Part shown: one piece after another, positions 21,547 through 32,589 of the stretch
Layout of the letters: every line of letters starts with the position of its first letter
Numbering within the stretch: the stretch's first letter is position 1
NCBI GenBank assembly: GCA_964017065.1
Contig: OZ024786.1
Coordinates: 9,243,047 to 9,307,046 of the forward strand
Length of the DNA: 64,000 bases
Source: Haliclona indistincta
Lineage: Eukaryota; Porifera; Demospongiae; Haplosclerida; Chalinidae
Direction: 5' to 3'
The notes under the pieces: generated by a model
The model's input: only the letters and a program-made list of their open reading frames with translations
The model's database searches: none
What the model was told of the DNA's origin: nothing
Translations under genes and position numbers: made by a program

Positions 21547-22555
21547 ACTATACAGAGAATGCTCATAATTTTAGTACCATTGTGGGGCCTGTATCACTCA
21601 GTTATAGTTAAAAAGTTAATGTATAATGTGACATAAAACAATATGAAAATCTACCAATCTGCTAAACTTTCAATGATCTAGAGTGCTCTGAATACAAACC
21701 AGTGGTTGACTACCTGGAAGCTGATAGGCTAGAAATTCGTTATAGAAAGCAGCGCAGGTTCAGTTGCAGTAATTGTACATGTTAGTCTCGTGTAGCCAAA
21801 CCCTAAAAGGTCTCGTAGACTTTGCTATACTTGTACCAATTTGTTTTTCACAACTGCCATGACTATAGATTAGCTACATGTAAGCTAGCTGAGGTGGGAT
21901 CGATCGAGTACTGTAGCCTAGCTATGAAAGATAAATTCAAAGGCTGTTTTGAACTCTGACTCCTCTTTGATCCCTTCACTTGGCTCTCTTATTCCTCCGG
22001 ATCTATGGCGAGGCAGAGATAGTTCTGGAAGACACGCTCTGAAGTAAAAGTTTTTCAGTTTTGTTATCGTCTTGCTTCAGAACTATGGATTGTACCTAAT
22101 TCTTTTCACTTAATTATCTATGAACCACAAAGTCACACCTTTTCCTTTGGGTGCATACCACTGCTTGGACTTGATAATGGAACGTGTGTATTCGCTTGAG
22201 TGAAAGTGTGCTGTCGTCTTGAATTTTGAGACCAAACTCGTACTTCCTGATCTTAGCTGCTTCACTCCACTTTTGACCTCCTTTTTCTTCTCCTAGAACG
22301 AAAAGAATGGCTCACAACCCACACAGCCTTCTTGACGGTTGACAGTGTGTTTGTTTGATATGCATGTACGTGACGTGCAAAATAATAATAATATGCATGA
22401 GCATGCGCCTGTGAAATGCCTAGCAGTACAGTGCAGCAGATTGTGAATGGTATAGCGACCTAGTTCAGTCCAGAGCAGAGTCGTGCACGTGTACGTTGAT
22501 ATTACTCAACAAATCCTTCACAATCCTTCTCTTTTGGCATCCCACTAGCTCGTGC
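21547..22555. other. Region without recognisable gene
   Basis: No open frame, repeat or family motif stands out on either strand. Confidence 0.4.
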
Positions 22556-22559
22556 CAAG

Positions 22560-23551
22560 TCAATCATCCAGCACTTAAGAAGTTGCTTCATATGCATCAT
22601 CTCCTTTGAGATAGCTGTTTTCTCTCAAATTGTTCAATGTACTCTGTTGGAAAGGTTGTACGATACCTGATAGTGAGCTGCAGAGTCAAGTTTGCTACTG
22701 AGTATCCCCATTTGACCCTTTCATTCTTGAAGCACTCTACAAACTCTTTCACTCTCTTTCCTTTATCTTGACTTCTTGTGAGAGTTGAGATACTGATGGT
22801 GGTGATGATACATGCAGCTCGGTCATCTTACATTGTTGAGAAGTTAATAATTTGTAGTATATGGGACAGAGGTATACTATTGTTGGGGGAGCATATTGGT
22901 TGTTTACCAGGGATCGTGTTGTAGCTGGCGAAATTAAGGGACTGGATGCCGAGAGAACTTGATGCTGTTGTTGTTCTTGCTGCATGTAACCAGGTTGCGG
23001 TTGGTAAGCATTAACACTGGCTTGTTGCTGTCAGATGAAACCACGTTAAGAAGAATTGACACGTGCGCCAGAGATCAATTCACCCGGTTTGAAACCGTTG
23101 CCATGGCAATCACGTGCATAACTTATCCATGTACACTCAATCGCTCGCTCAACCAGATGACAGGAGATCAGCTTGCGGCGTGCCAAGCTGTGGCAGTTGT
23201 TCAAATCTTGTATCGTTTGTAATAGTTGATGGGGTCTATGTCACCTTTTTGAGGGTAATAATAAGGAAGACTGCCTTGTTGCGGAGTTCCAAAAACCTCA
23301 AGACAGTAGAGTTGTTGATGCTGCACCGTGACGTTGCCAGGTTGCAGTTGGTGTTGTGGCTGATGATGATGATACAGGTTATCAGCTTGCGATGTGCCAA
23401 GCTGTGCCAGTTGTTCAAACCATGCTTTTAATAGTTGAGTTGGGTCTATGTCGCCAGCCTGGGGTTGAGGGTGTTGATGAGGAAGACTCTGGTGTTGATT
23501 GCACTGAATACAGTCGTGATGGAGGTACAGCAGTTTTCCTGCTTCTTGCAA
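22560..23551 (-). CDS. Gln/His/Pro-rich hypothetical gene with internal duplication
   Basis: Minus-strand frames are rich in Q, H and P. The 5' part contains QHQSLPHQHPQPQAGDIDP and QLLKAWFEQLAQLGTSQADN, then HHHQPQHQLQP. A second copy of the GDIDP segment follows about 215 bp on. A later piece starts MQQEQQQHQVLSASSPLISP, and beyond its stop another open stretch reads VECFKNERVKWGYSVANLTL. Low-complexity Q-rich proteins are often transcriptional or scaffold proteins, but nothing here decides that. Exon joints were not resolved, and the second GDIDP copy has lost its frame, so part may be decayed. Confidence 0.35.
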
Positions 23552-23716
23552 TAGTAAAGCGTAGACCGTAGAGCGTCACCTCATGCACTAATGTGTGAAG
23601 TCTTTGATCATCCTCATTCGTGTGAATAAGATAACAATGCCTTCACACATTAGTGCATGAGGTGACGCTCTACTGTCTACGCTTTACTATTGCAAGAAGC
23701 AGGAAAACCGCTGTAC
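23525..23716. repeat. Large inverted repeat, 76-bp arms, 40-bp loop
   Basis: The arm at 23525-23600, with CTGCTTCTTGCAATAGTAAA, is repeated as the reverse complement at 23641-23716 with about two or three mismatches. It could extrude as a cruciform or transcribe into a hairpin. The left arm overlaps the 5' end of the Gln-rich gene. Confidence 0.85.
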
Positions 23717-25380
23717 TTGTGTCCCACGCACTGCTTAGTAGTGCTGGGTGATATCATAATTCTTTCAATATTTTGTTTTGTTCACTCAAATATCACGATA
23801 CAACTAAATATTGTAATGGTAACGAGAAAGTACAAATCTGCCTGGTGAATTGCAATCGAGACCTGAAGAAAGTTTGAGATCATCTCCGATACACACCTAT
23901 CGAGAATGTCAGGTGTACTTGAACTTGTTGATGAGCATAGTGAATGCTTCCGTTTTGAACTCATTCCACTCGATTGTCATAGCTGATGTAGGGTTCCATA
24001 GTGTTACTATACCAAAGATCTGTCGTGGAACTAAAGAAATCGACCTGCTTGACGTCAGAAGCAACTTTGTCACGCGTTTTACTGCTGCCTACCTGATGCT
24101 CTTTTCTCTGCTGTCTTTGAACTCCCCTCACCTCCCTTCATTCTTCTGTAAACCTCGGGATGAGCATTTTGAAGATGCGAGAGAAAATTGGACTTGTTAC
24201 CACTCTTTTTTCTGGGTGGATAACCAGCTGTGCTTGACAAACGCTAGTGTCCTTGCATCAAAAGGATGCTGTGCTCAATAATTAATATGTACATTCATTA
24301 ACAAAGTTTAATTATTAGAAGCATCTCTTTTGCAGGGCTACAAAAATTAATTTCATGTCCGCAGACCTTATAATACTATTTGGAAAGTGAGTAAAGCATC
24401 TCATTACTAACATGTAATCTATCGGCCTACATCAGTCATGTACCATGGTAGTGGTGTCTGGACAGTTAGTTTATGTAAACACCTGTCCCGATCAAACCGA
24501 TCAACCTCTACATGAAAAAGCATTGTGTTCTATCCACTGTGCTGAAGCTGAGAAAAAAGAATTCCAATTGACTTGATAGCTTTCAAGAAATGGTCTTTCC
24601 ACCATGAAAGGAGGAAATCATAACTAAATGTCTGCTAAGGCAAGATGTAGATTAGAGTGAACACACACAATTTAAAGAGACTGTGGTAGAGCATTACCAG
24701 CTAATAGCCTGTGGTTACAAAAATAATAGCAGCCAAGTTTTTTGTTATTAGTTTTAAAAGCATCTTACTACTCTTAATAATATTCAAGAGGATTTCCTCT
24801 GTGCACCTTCTGTGTTAGGGTTCTGGCTCACGGTTGCATAATTAGTTATGTTATTTGATTGAGCCAAAAGAAATTATCAAAATTATGGCAGCAGAAAGAA
24901 GAGATAACGACCAGGATGAGGTCCTGTCTCCTCAGGCTCTTGTTCCCATACCTTTAAAGAGCTAATTAGTGTGAAATAATTATAATTACGACATATCTGA
25001 GCAGTTATTAACAGATTGAGGTCAGGCTGATGTTTTCTCTCAATGGATGGATCGGTGGTTTGCAAAATCACAACCGCTTCTTTCCACTGCTGGGATTTTT
25101 GTTAGCAAGAAGACATACAAAAGAAGCCATAGTAAAATGTCAAATCTCCTTTGTACCTTGTTTATATAGCATATTTGATCAAATAATTATTAGGTGAGGT
25201 ATATACTCTCAGAGTGAGAAATCACAGAGCACAGATCATACCAAGATAGACCTGTATTTTAGTCCAAACGCCAAGTTTATTTTTGAAATCTATACCGAGA
25301 ATTAATTTTGCATTTTTGCATTGCTCCTATTTTCCAATCACCAACCCACTGCCTCTCTTCATAGTCCTCCATTCTGTTGG
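23717..25380. other. Region without firm gene; one Ser-rich exon candidate
   Basis: A minus-strand stretch at 23964 to about 23863 reads MSSKRKHSLCSSTSSSTPDI and DRCVSEMISNFLQ before a CAG|GTCTCG donor. It could be a first exon. The overlapping 143-residue plus-strand frame (23850-24281) shows no domain and no codon signature I trust. The remainder is AT-rich. Confidence 0.3.
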
Positions 25381-25383
25381 ATT

Positions 25384-25538
25384 GTGCATATCCCCACCTT
25401 CTATCATTCTGTCGGTTTGTGCGTATCCCCACCTTCTGTCATTCTGTCGGTTTGTGCGTATCCCCACCTTCTGTCATTCTGTCGGTTTGTGCGTATCCCC
25501 ACCTTCTATCATTCTGTCGGTTTGTGCGTATCCCCATG
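25384..25538. repeat. 35-bp minisatellite, about 4.4 units
   Basis: The unit ATCCCCACCTTCTGTCATTC plus TGTCGGTTTGTGCGT starts at 25390, 25425, 25460, 25495 and 25530, exactly 35 bp apart. Copies differ at one or two positions (CTATC versus CTGTC, CATA versus CGTA). All three plus frames are open through the array because the unit has no stop; I do not treat them as genes. Confidence 0.9.
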
Positions 25539-25539
25539 A

Positions 25540-28195
25540 GAGGGAGAGATGTCGTATTACGTACGTAGCTGATTTCGGATAAGAGAGAGATCAGTGATCG
25601 AGCACATAAAAAACTTAATCCTAGCGGCCCTCCAAACCCTTCCCGATTTAGTGAGAGCTGCCTTTTTCCCCATTGTCATGGAGTGAGAGTGAATGAATTA
25701 ATGCAACTTACACATATATATTATTTTTCTACCCTATCTTGTCTATTATTACACAAACACATCAATTTATGCAGCTTATACATCTTATTTTTCTACTCTT
25801 ATGCCTTGTTGTTGGGTGTAGGCTATTAGTGTGCATTCAATAATAGTTAGTGTACATTGTTTTGTTCCATGTACATAGATTACCATAATAATAATGTTAA
25901 TTTTATACACTCACCTACTGTTCCAAAGCCTCATGTCAAGCTTCCAGGCATGCTTACTAATGGCGCTGTCAAAATTACGTAGTTTAAAGCATGCAATAGT
26001 TTACAGCATTGATGAATACTAGTTGGGCGTGGCCCGACCTCAGCCTTAACGGGAGGTCGGGTTTCACTCCTATATGGTATACACTCACTAATGCTTAGAC
26101 TGAACATATGATGCTCAATTTTTTAATATTTGTACAAAAGGTGCTCCACCCAATTTGATAGCATTAAATTTATGCCCCTTTCCTAACTAAGTGTTTTAAT
26201 TGATTCAGTGTTAACAATGAGCTGCCTTATGTACAGTGATGACAAAGTTCTGGTCTGTATTAGCTGGTATGATATTGGTAAAGCTCTTAATCACTATTTG
26301 AAGTCTTGAAGTATTTTTATGTGAAGAGATTTTGACAGTTTTGAAGAGTGACCGGTTCTTCTCTTGTCAGAAAGGCCTCTAACGTTTTCCTCTGTTCTGT
26401 GCATTACTGCCCATCGGTTATTTCACCATGATAATAATTACCATTAGTTGGAGAAAGGGAATTCAGAAGACCGAACTTAATACCCGAGTTGCCTCTTGGT
26501 ATGCAGCATTCAATTTTGTAAATTTTATATTTACATTAGCAATTTAATTAGCATTTACATTAGCAATTTAAGCTGAGCCATGCCGTGCTGTGCCAGGCTG
26601 GCCCTGTTATTTCGTATAGTGTAAACACGGTATAAGAGAAACCAACGGAGAAAAGCACAACACAGTCGAATATCCTGGACCTTTATTATCAATATCCATG
26701 ATTATTATGTGAATGCTCACTTTGTTAATATAGCTTGGCAGAGCTAGAGCAGAGTAAGTTGGTAATGCTAGTTTGTATGGGCATCGATCATCACATAGAC
26801 ATTGTCGCAAGACGCTCAGCACATAGCATGTGACCAATAGGCAACTTTTTACCATAGATCATCGAATAGGATCAGAAACACCCTGATGGTAAAAGGTGAT
26901 GGGGGTCAATAATTATGCTGATGATCTGTTGTACAGTCATGGACATGAGATGGAGAAGGTGGGAGAGATAGGGTCACTATAATTATGCTTGGTCACTGGT
27001 ACAAGACTATAAGACACTACTACAGTTACCAATGTGACACAATAACAAATAAGCTAGGTCACGCATTGCGGATAGATTGATCTTGGTGTGAATGCAGTAT
27101 CTCTGCAGCACAAACAATACAAGCTGGGTATGGAAGCGTTTTCACATCTCATTTCATCTAAACATAGCTGCATGTATTATGTGGAAGAATGGCAAAGTCT
27201 ACAGAGAAGAATCATGAGCCTTGAGCTAGATTGCATTCATTCAATAGAATTCAATCATGTGTTATTAATACTACAAGTGTGTACTAGGGAGTCTGCAAGG
27301 TGTAAATTCTTGCACCATGTTTTGTTTTCGTATGTAGTAATAAAACTGCTGTACCCAAGCTGAATAAGAAAATATTATGATAACTTAGCTAACATCAAAC
27401 AAACTACTGTTTGTATAAATGTCAATAAGCACAGCTATGTACACAAATAACCACAGCTACAGTAAAATGATGTGGGAACTATGTGATAGTGATATCATAG
27501 TTACATAGGAGAGAAGGACTCAAAGGAGAAAAAAATATTAGCGGCATAATTGCACACAATGCTAGTAACTTACTTGCTTGCTCCACCTCTCAGATGGATG
27601 GACGAATGGACAGCCAGATGGATGGGTGGCGGACAGATAGAGAAATAAAAAGAACAAGGAAATTTGAATACAACTCACATTTCCTAAGGTAAGAGAAGGA
27701 GAGAGAATAAAAGCACGCTTATGCTTTCCCAGTGATAGATGGATGGACATATATGAATAGACGGGCAGTTGGATTGATGGAGAGGGAAAAAATGAGAGAG
27801 GGAAAAGAGACAGAAGGAAACAAGGAATTAAAATGAGAAACACACCGGTATAAATGCTCATAAGTCACGTGCAAATACTATCTTGTGCTTTCTTTGAGAG
27901 AGAGATAATAAAGAGCTCTTCACATAAAATCCTTCGCGTGGCATGTCAGTTGATGTATGTATCCACAAATAGAACAGAAATGGCTAAATAGACAATCACA
28001 TGAAAAGAACATAATGCATCGGATTTCGATCAAAACGATGTTTATATGTCTGAAAGCTACATGGCAAATATTACAAATTTAACGAGTTGGGCTTGGATGG
28101 ATTGTCAGAGAATCTCACCAGATCATTCCACACAGTTATAATAACATAAGTTAGGTTGACTATTATATTTAGGGTTTGAAGTTAGGGTATGGTTT
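25540..28195. other. Gene-poor AT-rich region
   Basis: The only structures seen are a 9-bp perfect hairpin (CCCGACCTC / GAGGTCGGG at 26033-26061), a TTTACATTAGCAATTTAA duplication at 26.53-26.57 kb and GATG-type microsatellite tracts at 27.59-27.64 and 27.73-27.79 kb. A minus-strand exon starting MVKSCLLVTCYVLSVLRQCL (26855, donor GTGAGC near 26717) could encode a secreted peptide but has no resolved continuation. Confidence 0.35.
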
Positions 28196-28199
28196 GAAG

Positions 28200-29066
28200 T
28201 TAAATATCAAAATCGTGTAATACATAGTACTTAATTGGAATTAGGTAAGAATGTGGATCATTAAGTGGTTGATAAATGGACAAAGTATGATAGTCAATGA
28301 GTTGTGCATGATGAAAAAAAGTAGTAATATTCTGTTGCTCAACTTGATAGGCACAATAGTGTGAGTGAAAAAAAAGAGTTTTTAGTCTGTCACCAACAAA
28401 TAGAGCGTCTTCATCTTTGAATAGAAGGATGCCTCTGACTTGACAAAAAACTGGTGTTTCTCCTTCATATTGAAGAAGCACACAGTCACCAATGCGATAC
28501 TGTGTGTTCTTAATTTTTATCCATTTGGTGCTAAAGCAAAATAATTATGTTCGAATGATTACACATTATGACACGACTATTATGTGTATGAATTACCATT
28601 GAACAGAACTAGTAGAACTTGACAGGTAGTCATTCAACTCATCGCCATGCTCCAAACCAGCCACGTCCTTACTTTTTACTGTGACCATTGATATCTATTG
28701 AACCATTGGAATTTAAAATTTTGCTTGACATACCTGGTCCAACCTCTACTCCTTGCTTTAGATAGTTGTGTGGTTGTGACAAATGATAGGTCATGTATCT
28801 CTGATGTCGAAATGCCACAGTTTTGGCTATGTTTTTGAAATTTCCAGTTACTTTAGCAATCTGCTTAAAGTATCGGTGCTTACCCTCAAACCGAATGCAA
28901 GATATGTGAGTTAAAGGACCACACCTACACATTACATGTAACTGAACAATAAAGGCACATCGGTCAATTTTCAACTCACTTCACAATCCAATCTGGCATG
29001 TGTATCATATAATGGTACTTAGGAGGAAGTGGCCTGGTTGGATAAAGTTGTCGGAATGCTGTATGA
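28200..29066 (-). CDS. C-terminal part of a transposon-derived protein, four exons
   Basis: Minus-strand exons chain well. Exon 1 (about 29066-28980) gives FRQLYPTRPLPPKYHYMIHM. Exon 2 (28924-28734) gives CGPLTHISCIRFEGKHRYFK and NFKNIAKTVAFRHQRYMTYH. A short exon follows (GDELNDYLSSSTSSVQW). The last exon (about 28530-28200) gives KNTQYRIGDCVLLQYEGETP, a beta-rich stretch and a stop after DFDI. Introns are about 55-105 bp with GT-AG ends; that between exons 1 and 2 is 55 bp. From memory, the PKxHxMxHxP..GPLxHxxCxRFEGKHxYFK pattern occurs near the C-terminus of large transposon-encoded proteins in fish and invertebrates; I cannot name the superfamily with certainty. The N-terminus is missing, cut at the CAAGTC satellite. 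Confidence 0.6.
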
Positions 29067-29078
29067 TGCTCCTCTATC

Positions 29079-29218
29079 TCAAGTCTCAAGTCAAGTCGCA
29101 ATTCAAGTCTCAAGTTAAGTCGCAAGTTAATTCAAGTCTCAAAGTCAAGTCTCAAGTCAAGTCGCAATTCGCAAGTCGAGTCGCAATTCAAGTCTCAAGT
29201 CGCAATATCAAGTCAGTA
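29079..29218. repeat. CAAGTCTCAAGTCGC simple-sequence array
   Basis: Irregular tandem units of TCAAGTC, TCGCAAGT and TCGCAATTCAAGTC. It truncates the upstream side of the transposon-derived gene at 28.2-29.07 kb. Confidence 0.8.
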
Positions 29219-29237
29219 TTTTCGGCTCGCAAGTTAA

Positions 29238-29741
29238 GTGTGGCACTGTGTGGGAGTGGGGCACTTCATTGATACGCGCATTATGCTTTCGTCAGCCTGG
29301 TTGAGCACATCACCAAACTCTTCTCGTACTCTCTTTGTGATTAGTGTCTTGTCGCTTTTTTCCCCTGAGGGCCCAGGTAGAAATAAAATATATGTTACAT
29401 GTGTATGTATATGTATATGTGCAACATATTATTTTATTTTTACCTGGGGGGTTGAAATAAACCGATCGTTTTCTCTTTCCCAGACATATCAGAAAGCGCT
29501 TTTCAGCCATAGTGATTAGTCAGCTTCACTGAGATACAGACAGATACAAGACAGTAAAGACCTCGGTAAATTAAGACTGTACCGCCACTCTTAGCATGTG
29601 CTCACCTAATAATGCGAATTGCCGTGTTGTATCTAATAACGGCAAATCCCCCACCCCTGGGGACGGAGAGTTTTGTAAATGAGGGCTAATGCCCGACCCT
29701 ACCCCGGGAGGGGGGTGGGGCATTTCATTGATACGCGCATT
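29238..29741. repeat. Pair of GGGGCA[CT]TTCATTGATACGCG blocks
   Basis: A block of about 35 bp, GGGGCACTTCATTGATACGC, occurs at about 29256 and again at about 29717, both in the same orientation and both followed by GCATTAT. The 460 bp between could be an inserted or duplicated unit. It contains G/C runs (CCCCACCCCTGGGG, CCCCGGGAGGGGGGTGGGG) unlike the surrounding AT-rich DNA. Confidence 0.55.
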
Positions 29742-30140
29742 ATCTGTAGCATCTTGAATACTGTACTAGCATGATATGCTGACCATGATATTTCTCACCA
29801 TTACCCAACTTATCGCGGCTTATCACCTCTCTGTCATGCTCTAACCAGTCATATTCTGTTCTCATGCTTGAAACATTAACAAGCATCTGCTTTGTTTGGC
29901 CCAGCAAGCTGTAGAAGTATTGGGTCTTATTACTCATGGCAACTGGTGGACCATTTGTGTATGTGGTAGCTTTCACGCTAAAATTGGAAAAGCTACCTCA
30001 ATTGGGTTAACTCTATTGGGTTAGAGTTCTCACAGTCTCCATATGATCATCCATGTGCAATAGTTACACGCAATTTTTTCCCCGACCCTACCCCATGTGC
30101 AATAGTTACAGTTATGGTTGCAATTTTTTGCAATAGTTAC

Positions 30141-30177
30141 GACTGTGATAAATACGAGTGTTGTATTTATCACAGTC
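30141..30177. repeat. Perfect 15-bp hairpin
   Basis: GACTGTGATAAATAC is followed by a 7-base loop and its exact reverse complement. Just upstream, GCAATAGTTAC occurs three times in about 90 bp. This may be the residue of a small inverted-repeat element. Confidence 0.8.
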
Positions 30178-30499
30178 ATAATACTAAATGAAAAAAATTG
30201 GTCAATGATAGGAAGAATTGTTTTCCACAGCAATTTGTAAATCCCAGTGTTGTGGCATTGATAAAGGACTCTAACAACACATTAAACGAACGCTGCAAAA
30301 GAAAGTATTCCGCGCTTGTAAATATTTCTGGACTTGCTGGATTTGGAACTCACTCATCATCTGAGTCCCCTCCGCCCCCGCTATTTCCAGTAGAGAAGTG
30401 CTGTTTCTGTAGCCTGTAGTCTTCAGTATAGCGTTCTCCAATAAAACTTGTCGTCTATCTCTAAGCATGGTTATTCTCGTGATACAGTGTTGTCATGTT

Positions 30500-30970
30500 T
30501 CAGATTCACTGTACTGCTAGATAGCGTAAAGCTAATTTGAACTTGTGAAACTGACATTTGCTCTTTTTAGAGATTGGTCTCATTGACTCTATATTGTGCT
30601 GACAATTTTTACCCGTGCCAGTCATACCGGCATCATAGTAGCTTACAAAGATGCTTGTTTGTTCTTCAGTAAACCTATAATAAAAGGATATTTCTGTAAC
30701 ATTTTCATCATTGTATTGTAGCCATGTACCAGACGTCACATGTACTCGACGAAGATGGTATTTTCGATCGTAAAACAGTCAAAAAAAACTCTGCAAATGT
30801 ATAGTTAGGCTCAGGAACATCTTGAATCGTCCATGGTAACAATGTTCAATTCACAGTTCTCGAAAGTACGCTTGTATTATGCGATATAGCCGCCATTCTC
30901 AATGCCACGTTGTACAATGATGAAGAGAATCCTATTAATGAAGCGGAAGTCCGTGTCATGCGGGCGGGTT
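30500..30970 (-). pseudogene. Paralogous gene fragment F1, copy 1
   Basis: The minus strand reads GTWLQYNDENVTEISFYYRF, then TEEQTSIFVSYYDAGMTG. Upstream sequence matches 51.47-51.80 kb, where the related exon reads VPEPNYKFAEFFSTVLRSKI and CDVCGTWLQYNDEN. Copy 1 has lost the frame upstream (a missing Cys codon and an extra A in a run), while copy 2 has lost the YYRF frame. Two broken copies of one unknown gene. A piece of the 7.5-8.2 kb repeat unit adjoins this copy at 30.51-30.54 kb. Confidence 0.5.
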
Positions 30971-30999
30971 ATATCACCCCTAAATTATATCACCCATAT

Positions 31000-31840
31000 C
31001 AATTAACATTACACATTCAACATCACCTCTGAGACCCCTGAAATAAGGACACACTGTAGGCACGCAGCCCCAAATTATTTTGGCACTTTGTATGTATAAC
31101 AACCCCTGAAATCAGACACTATAGTGATGGGTCCCAAAGGAGTCCGGATTATAGAGGTTCTGCTGTATAGCTACTGTTGACACATATATACATCATTGAT
31201 CAAGTGCTATTTCAAAAAATTCTACAAACAGTTGCCAACAACCTGACAAAGCACCAACCACTACCAGCTATCTCACTTAGCACATACAAAAGGCATTAGA
31301 GAACCTGGCTATGTACGAACAGACAGGCAAACATCTTATTCAGAAACACACAAGAGGATATGAAAGCAAGCGTCAGAAAATGCCTTGTCTTCAATGTTTC
31401 CTAAACAAATGGGACAGCGGTCTGCTCTTCTGCTAGTGATGGTGTGGCCATTCCAACGTGCATGTGTTTATCCAGACCATAGACCAACTCTGGGTAATTC
31501 AGAATATTGGGTAATTCGAAATGATTCTGGTAGGGTAGCGCTAGGTACAGTGTCTGTCGCATTATATCTATCTTATAATAGTTAGTGAGTGGCTCGTATC
31601 TTTAGAAAATATACTGAAGAGGTTTATTTTGAATTAAAACTTGTTACCCTTCAAACGCATGCAACAAATTAAGTTACCCATTACATTCTACAGAGGTGAA
31701 TCCTATACAAGCCACTCACTAACCTGTACGAACACTGCCTTTCACTAAAAATTGCAAGTGTACATGCAGGAGCCCAACATGTAGACTAAACTCATATTCA
31801 CTATTTTCAACTGAGCATTGGCTATTTCATTTCTAATCAC
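31000..31840. other. Region without recognisable gene
   Basis: Nothing recognised except TGGGTAATTCAGAATATTGG followed by a similar GGGTAATTCG unit at 31.49-31.52 kb. Confidence 0.4.
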
Positions 31841-32090
31841 ACTCTCCATTAACACTGTACTTCCTCTTCTCCCTCTTCCACCTCTTCCACCACGTCCCCG
31901 ACTAGTGCGACTCCTTGTAGTCGCAGCAGTTGCGCTCGAACACGGGTTGGGAACATTACAGTAGATGCCACTAAAATAGAACGAAAACTATTGAAACGAC
32001 AGAAGATTGTAACCATAGAACGTGACTTACTCCTTAGATTCAGCAGATTCAGAACTGAGTAGCGTGAGTGCAGACATATACACAGCGTGC
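31770..32090 (-). CDS. Possible two-exon RGG-rich small protein
   Basis: A first exon could read MSALTLLSSESAESK up to a GGA|GTAAGT donor near 32028. After an intron of about 55 bp ending TATTTTAG, a second exon reads GIYCNVPNPCSSATAATTRS and then RTSRGRGGRGGRGRRGS, followed by a helical hydrophobic end. RGG boxes commonly bind RNA. The alternative frame through the same exon, with VVEEVEEGEEE, is its shadow. The start and splice choice are inferred. Confidence 0.3.
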
Positions 32091-32392
32091 AAATTATGAA
32101 AACTATAAGCATGCGCATAATAAATTGCAATACAAAATGGCCGCCAAAAGCTGGTCTCGTGCAAAGTGAAGTCACGCTTGTCGCTGTATATGCTTCTAGA
32201 GACGCTAGGAGAGATTTACTTTCATGATTCATGTGCAGTCATGAAGTTTTAGAGCTTAACTACCAGTAGAGCTGGAATTTTTGTTCCTAACGTATGCTCA
32301 TCTTGTACACCGGACTGATTGGGCCAATCCTGCTGCCGACAGATAAGCATCCGAGCATCTCATGTGGTGTTATGACTGTTATAATACAATGA

Positions 32393-32530
32393 TATAGTGA
32401 AGATTTCAATATTGTTAAAGTGCGTGGATAAACGGTGTCGTCATAACTTCCCTAAGTTTTCGCCAAGTCCACTACATTAGCTAGATAGAGTTGCCTTGAA
32501 AAAGTGGATTACTACGAAGGCTAAACAACA
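32393..32530. repeat. Segment duplicated at 39.01-39.15 kb
   Basis: TATAGTGAAGATTTCAATAT through AGTGGATTACTACGAAGGCT matches 39.01-39.15 kb with about 85-90% identity by eye. In both places the plus strand contains the LKKWITTKAKQ reading. The copy at 39 kb continues into an acidic tail; this one runs into the 32-nt palindrome. Confidence 0.7.
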
Positions 32531-32557
32531 ATCATACCAGTATACAACAATCATACC

Positions 32558-32589
32558 AGACAATTCTGATACATGTATCAGAATTGTCT
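32558..32589. repeat. Perfect 32-nt palindrome
   Basis: AGACAATTCTGATACA joined to its exact reverse complement, with no loop. The right half (TGTATCAGAATTGTCT) is the start of repeat family R2 as seen at 40.29, 45.41, 51.02 and 62.66 kb. The palindrome therefore marks the R2 edge plus an inverted copy of it. Confidence 0.9.

Noticed and set aside
23850..24281. 143-residue plus-strand frame
   Set aside because: No domain or splice context, and the opposite strand over the same bases contains a better exon candidate with a donor. Left as uncertain within the gap entry.
25283..25582. Three overlapping plus-strand frames of 60-100 residues at the 35-bp repeat
   Set aside because: 35 is not a multiple of three, so each frame cycles through the same residues. 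This is a minisatellite, not a gene.
26033..26061. GC-rich hairpin followed by a short T-run as a rho-independent terminator
   Set aside because: The setting is eukaryotic and no gene ends just upstream. It is more likely part of a small repeat.
31849..32232. 127-residue minus-strand frame with a hydrophobic centre
   Set aside because: It reads through a likely intron (GTAAGT..TTTTAG), and its acidic end is the alternative frame of an RGG-rich exon. I prefer the spliced reading, at low confidence.
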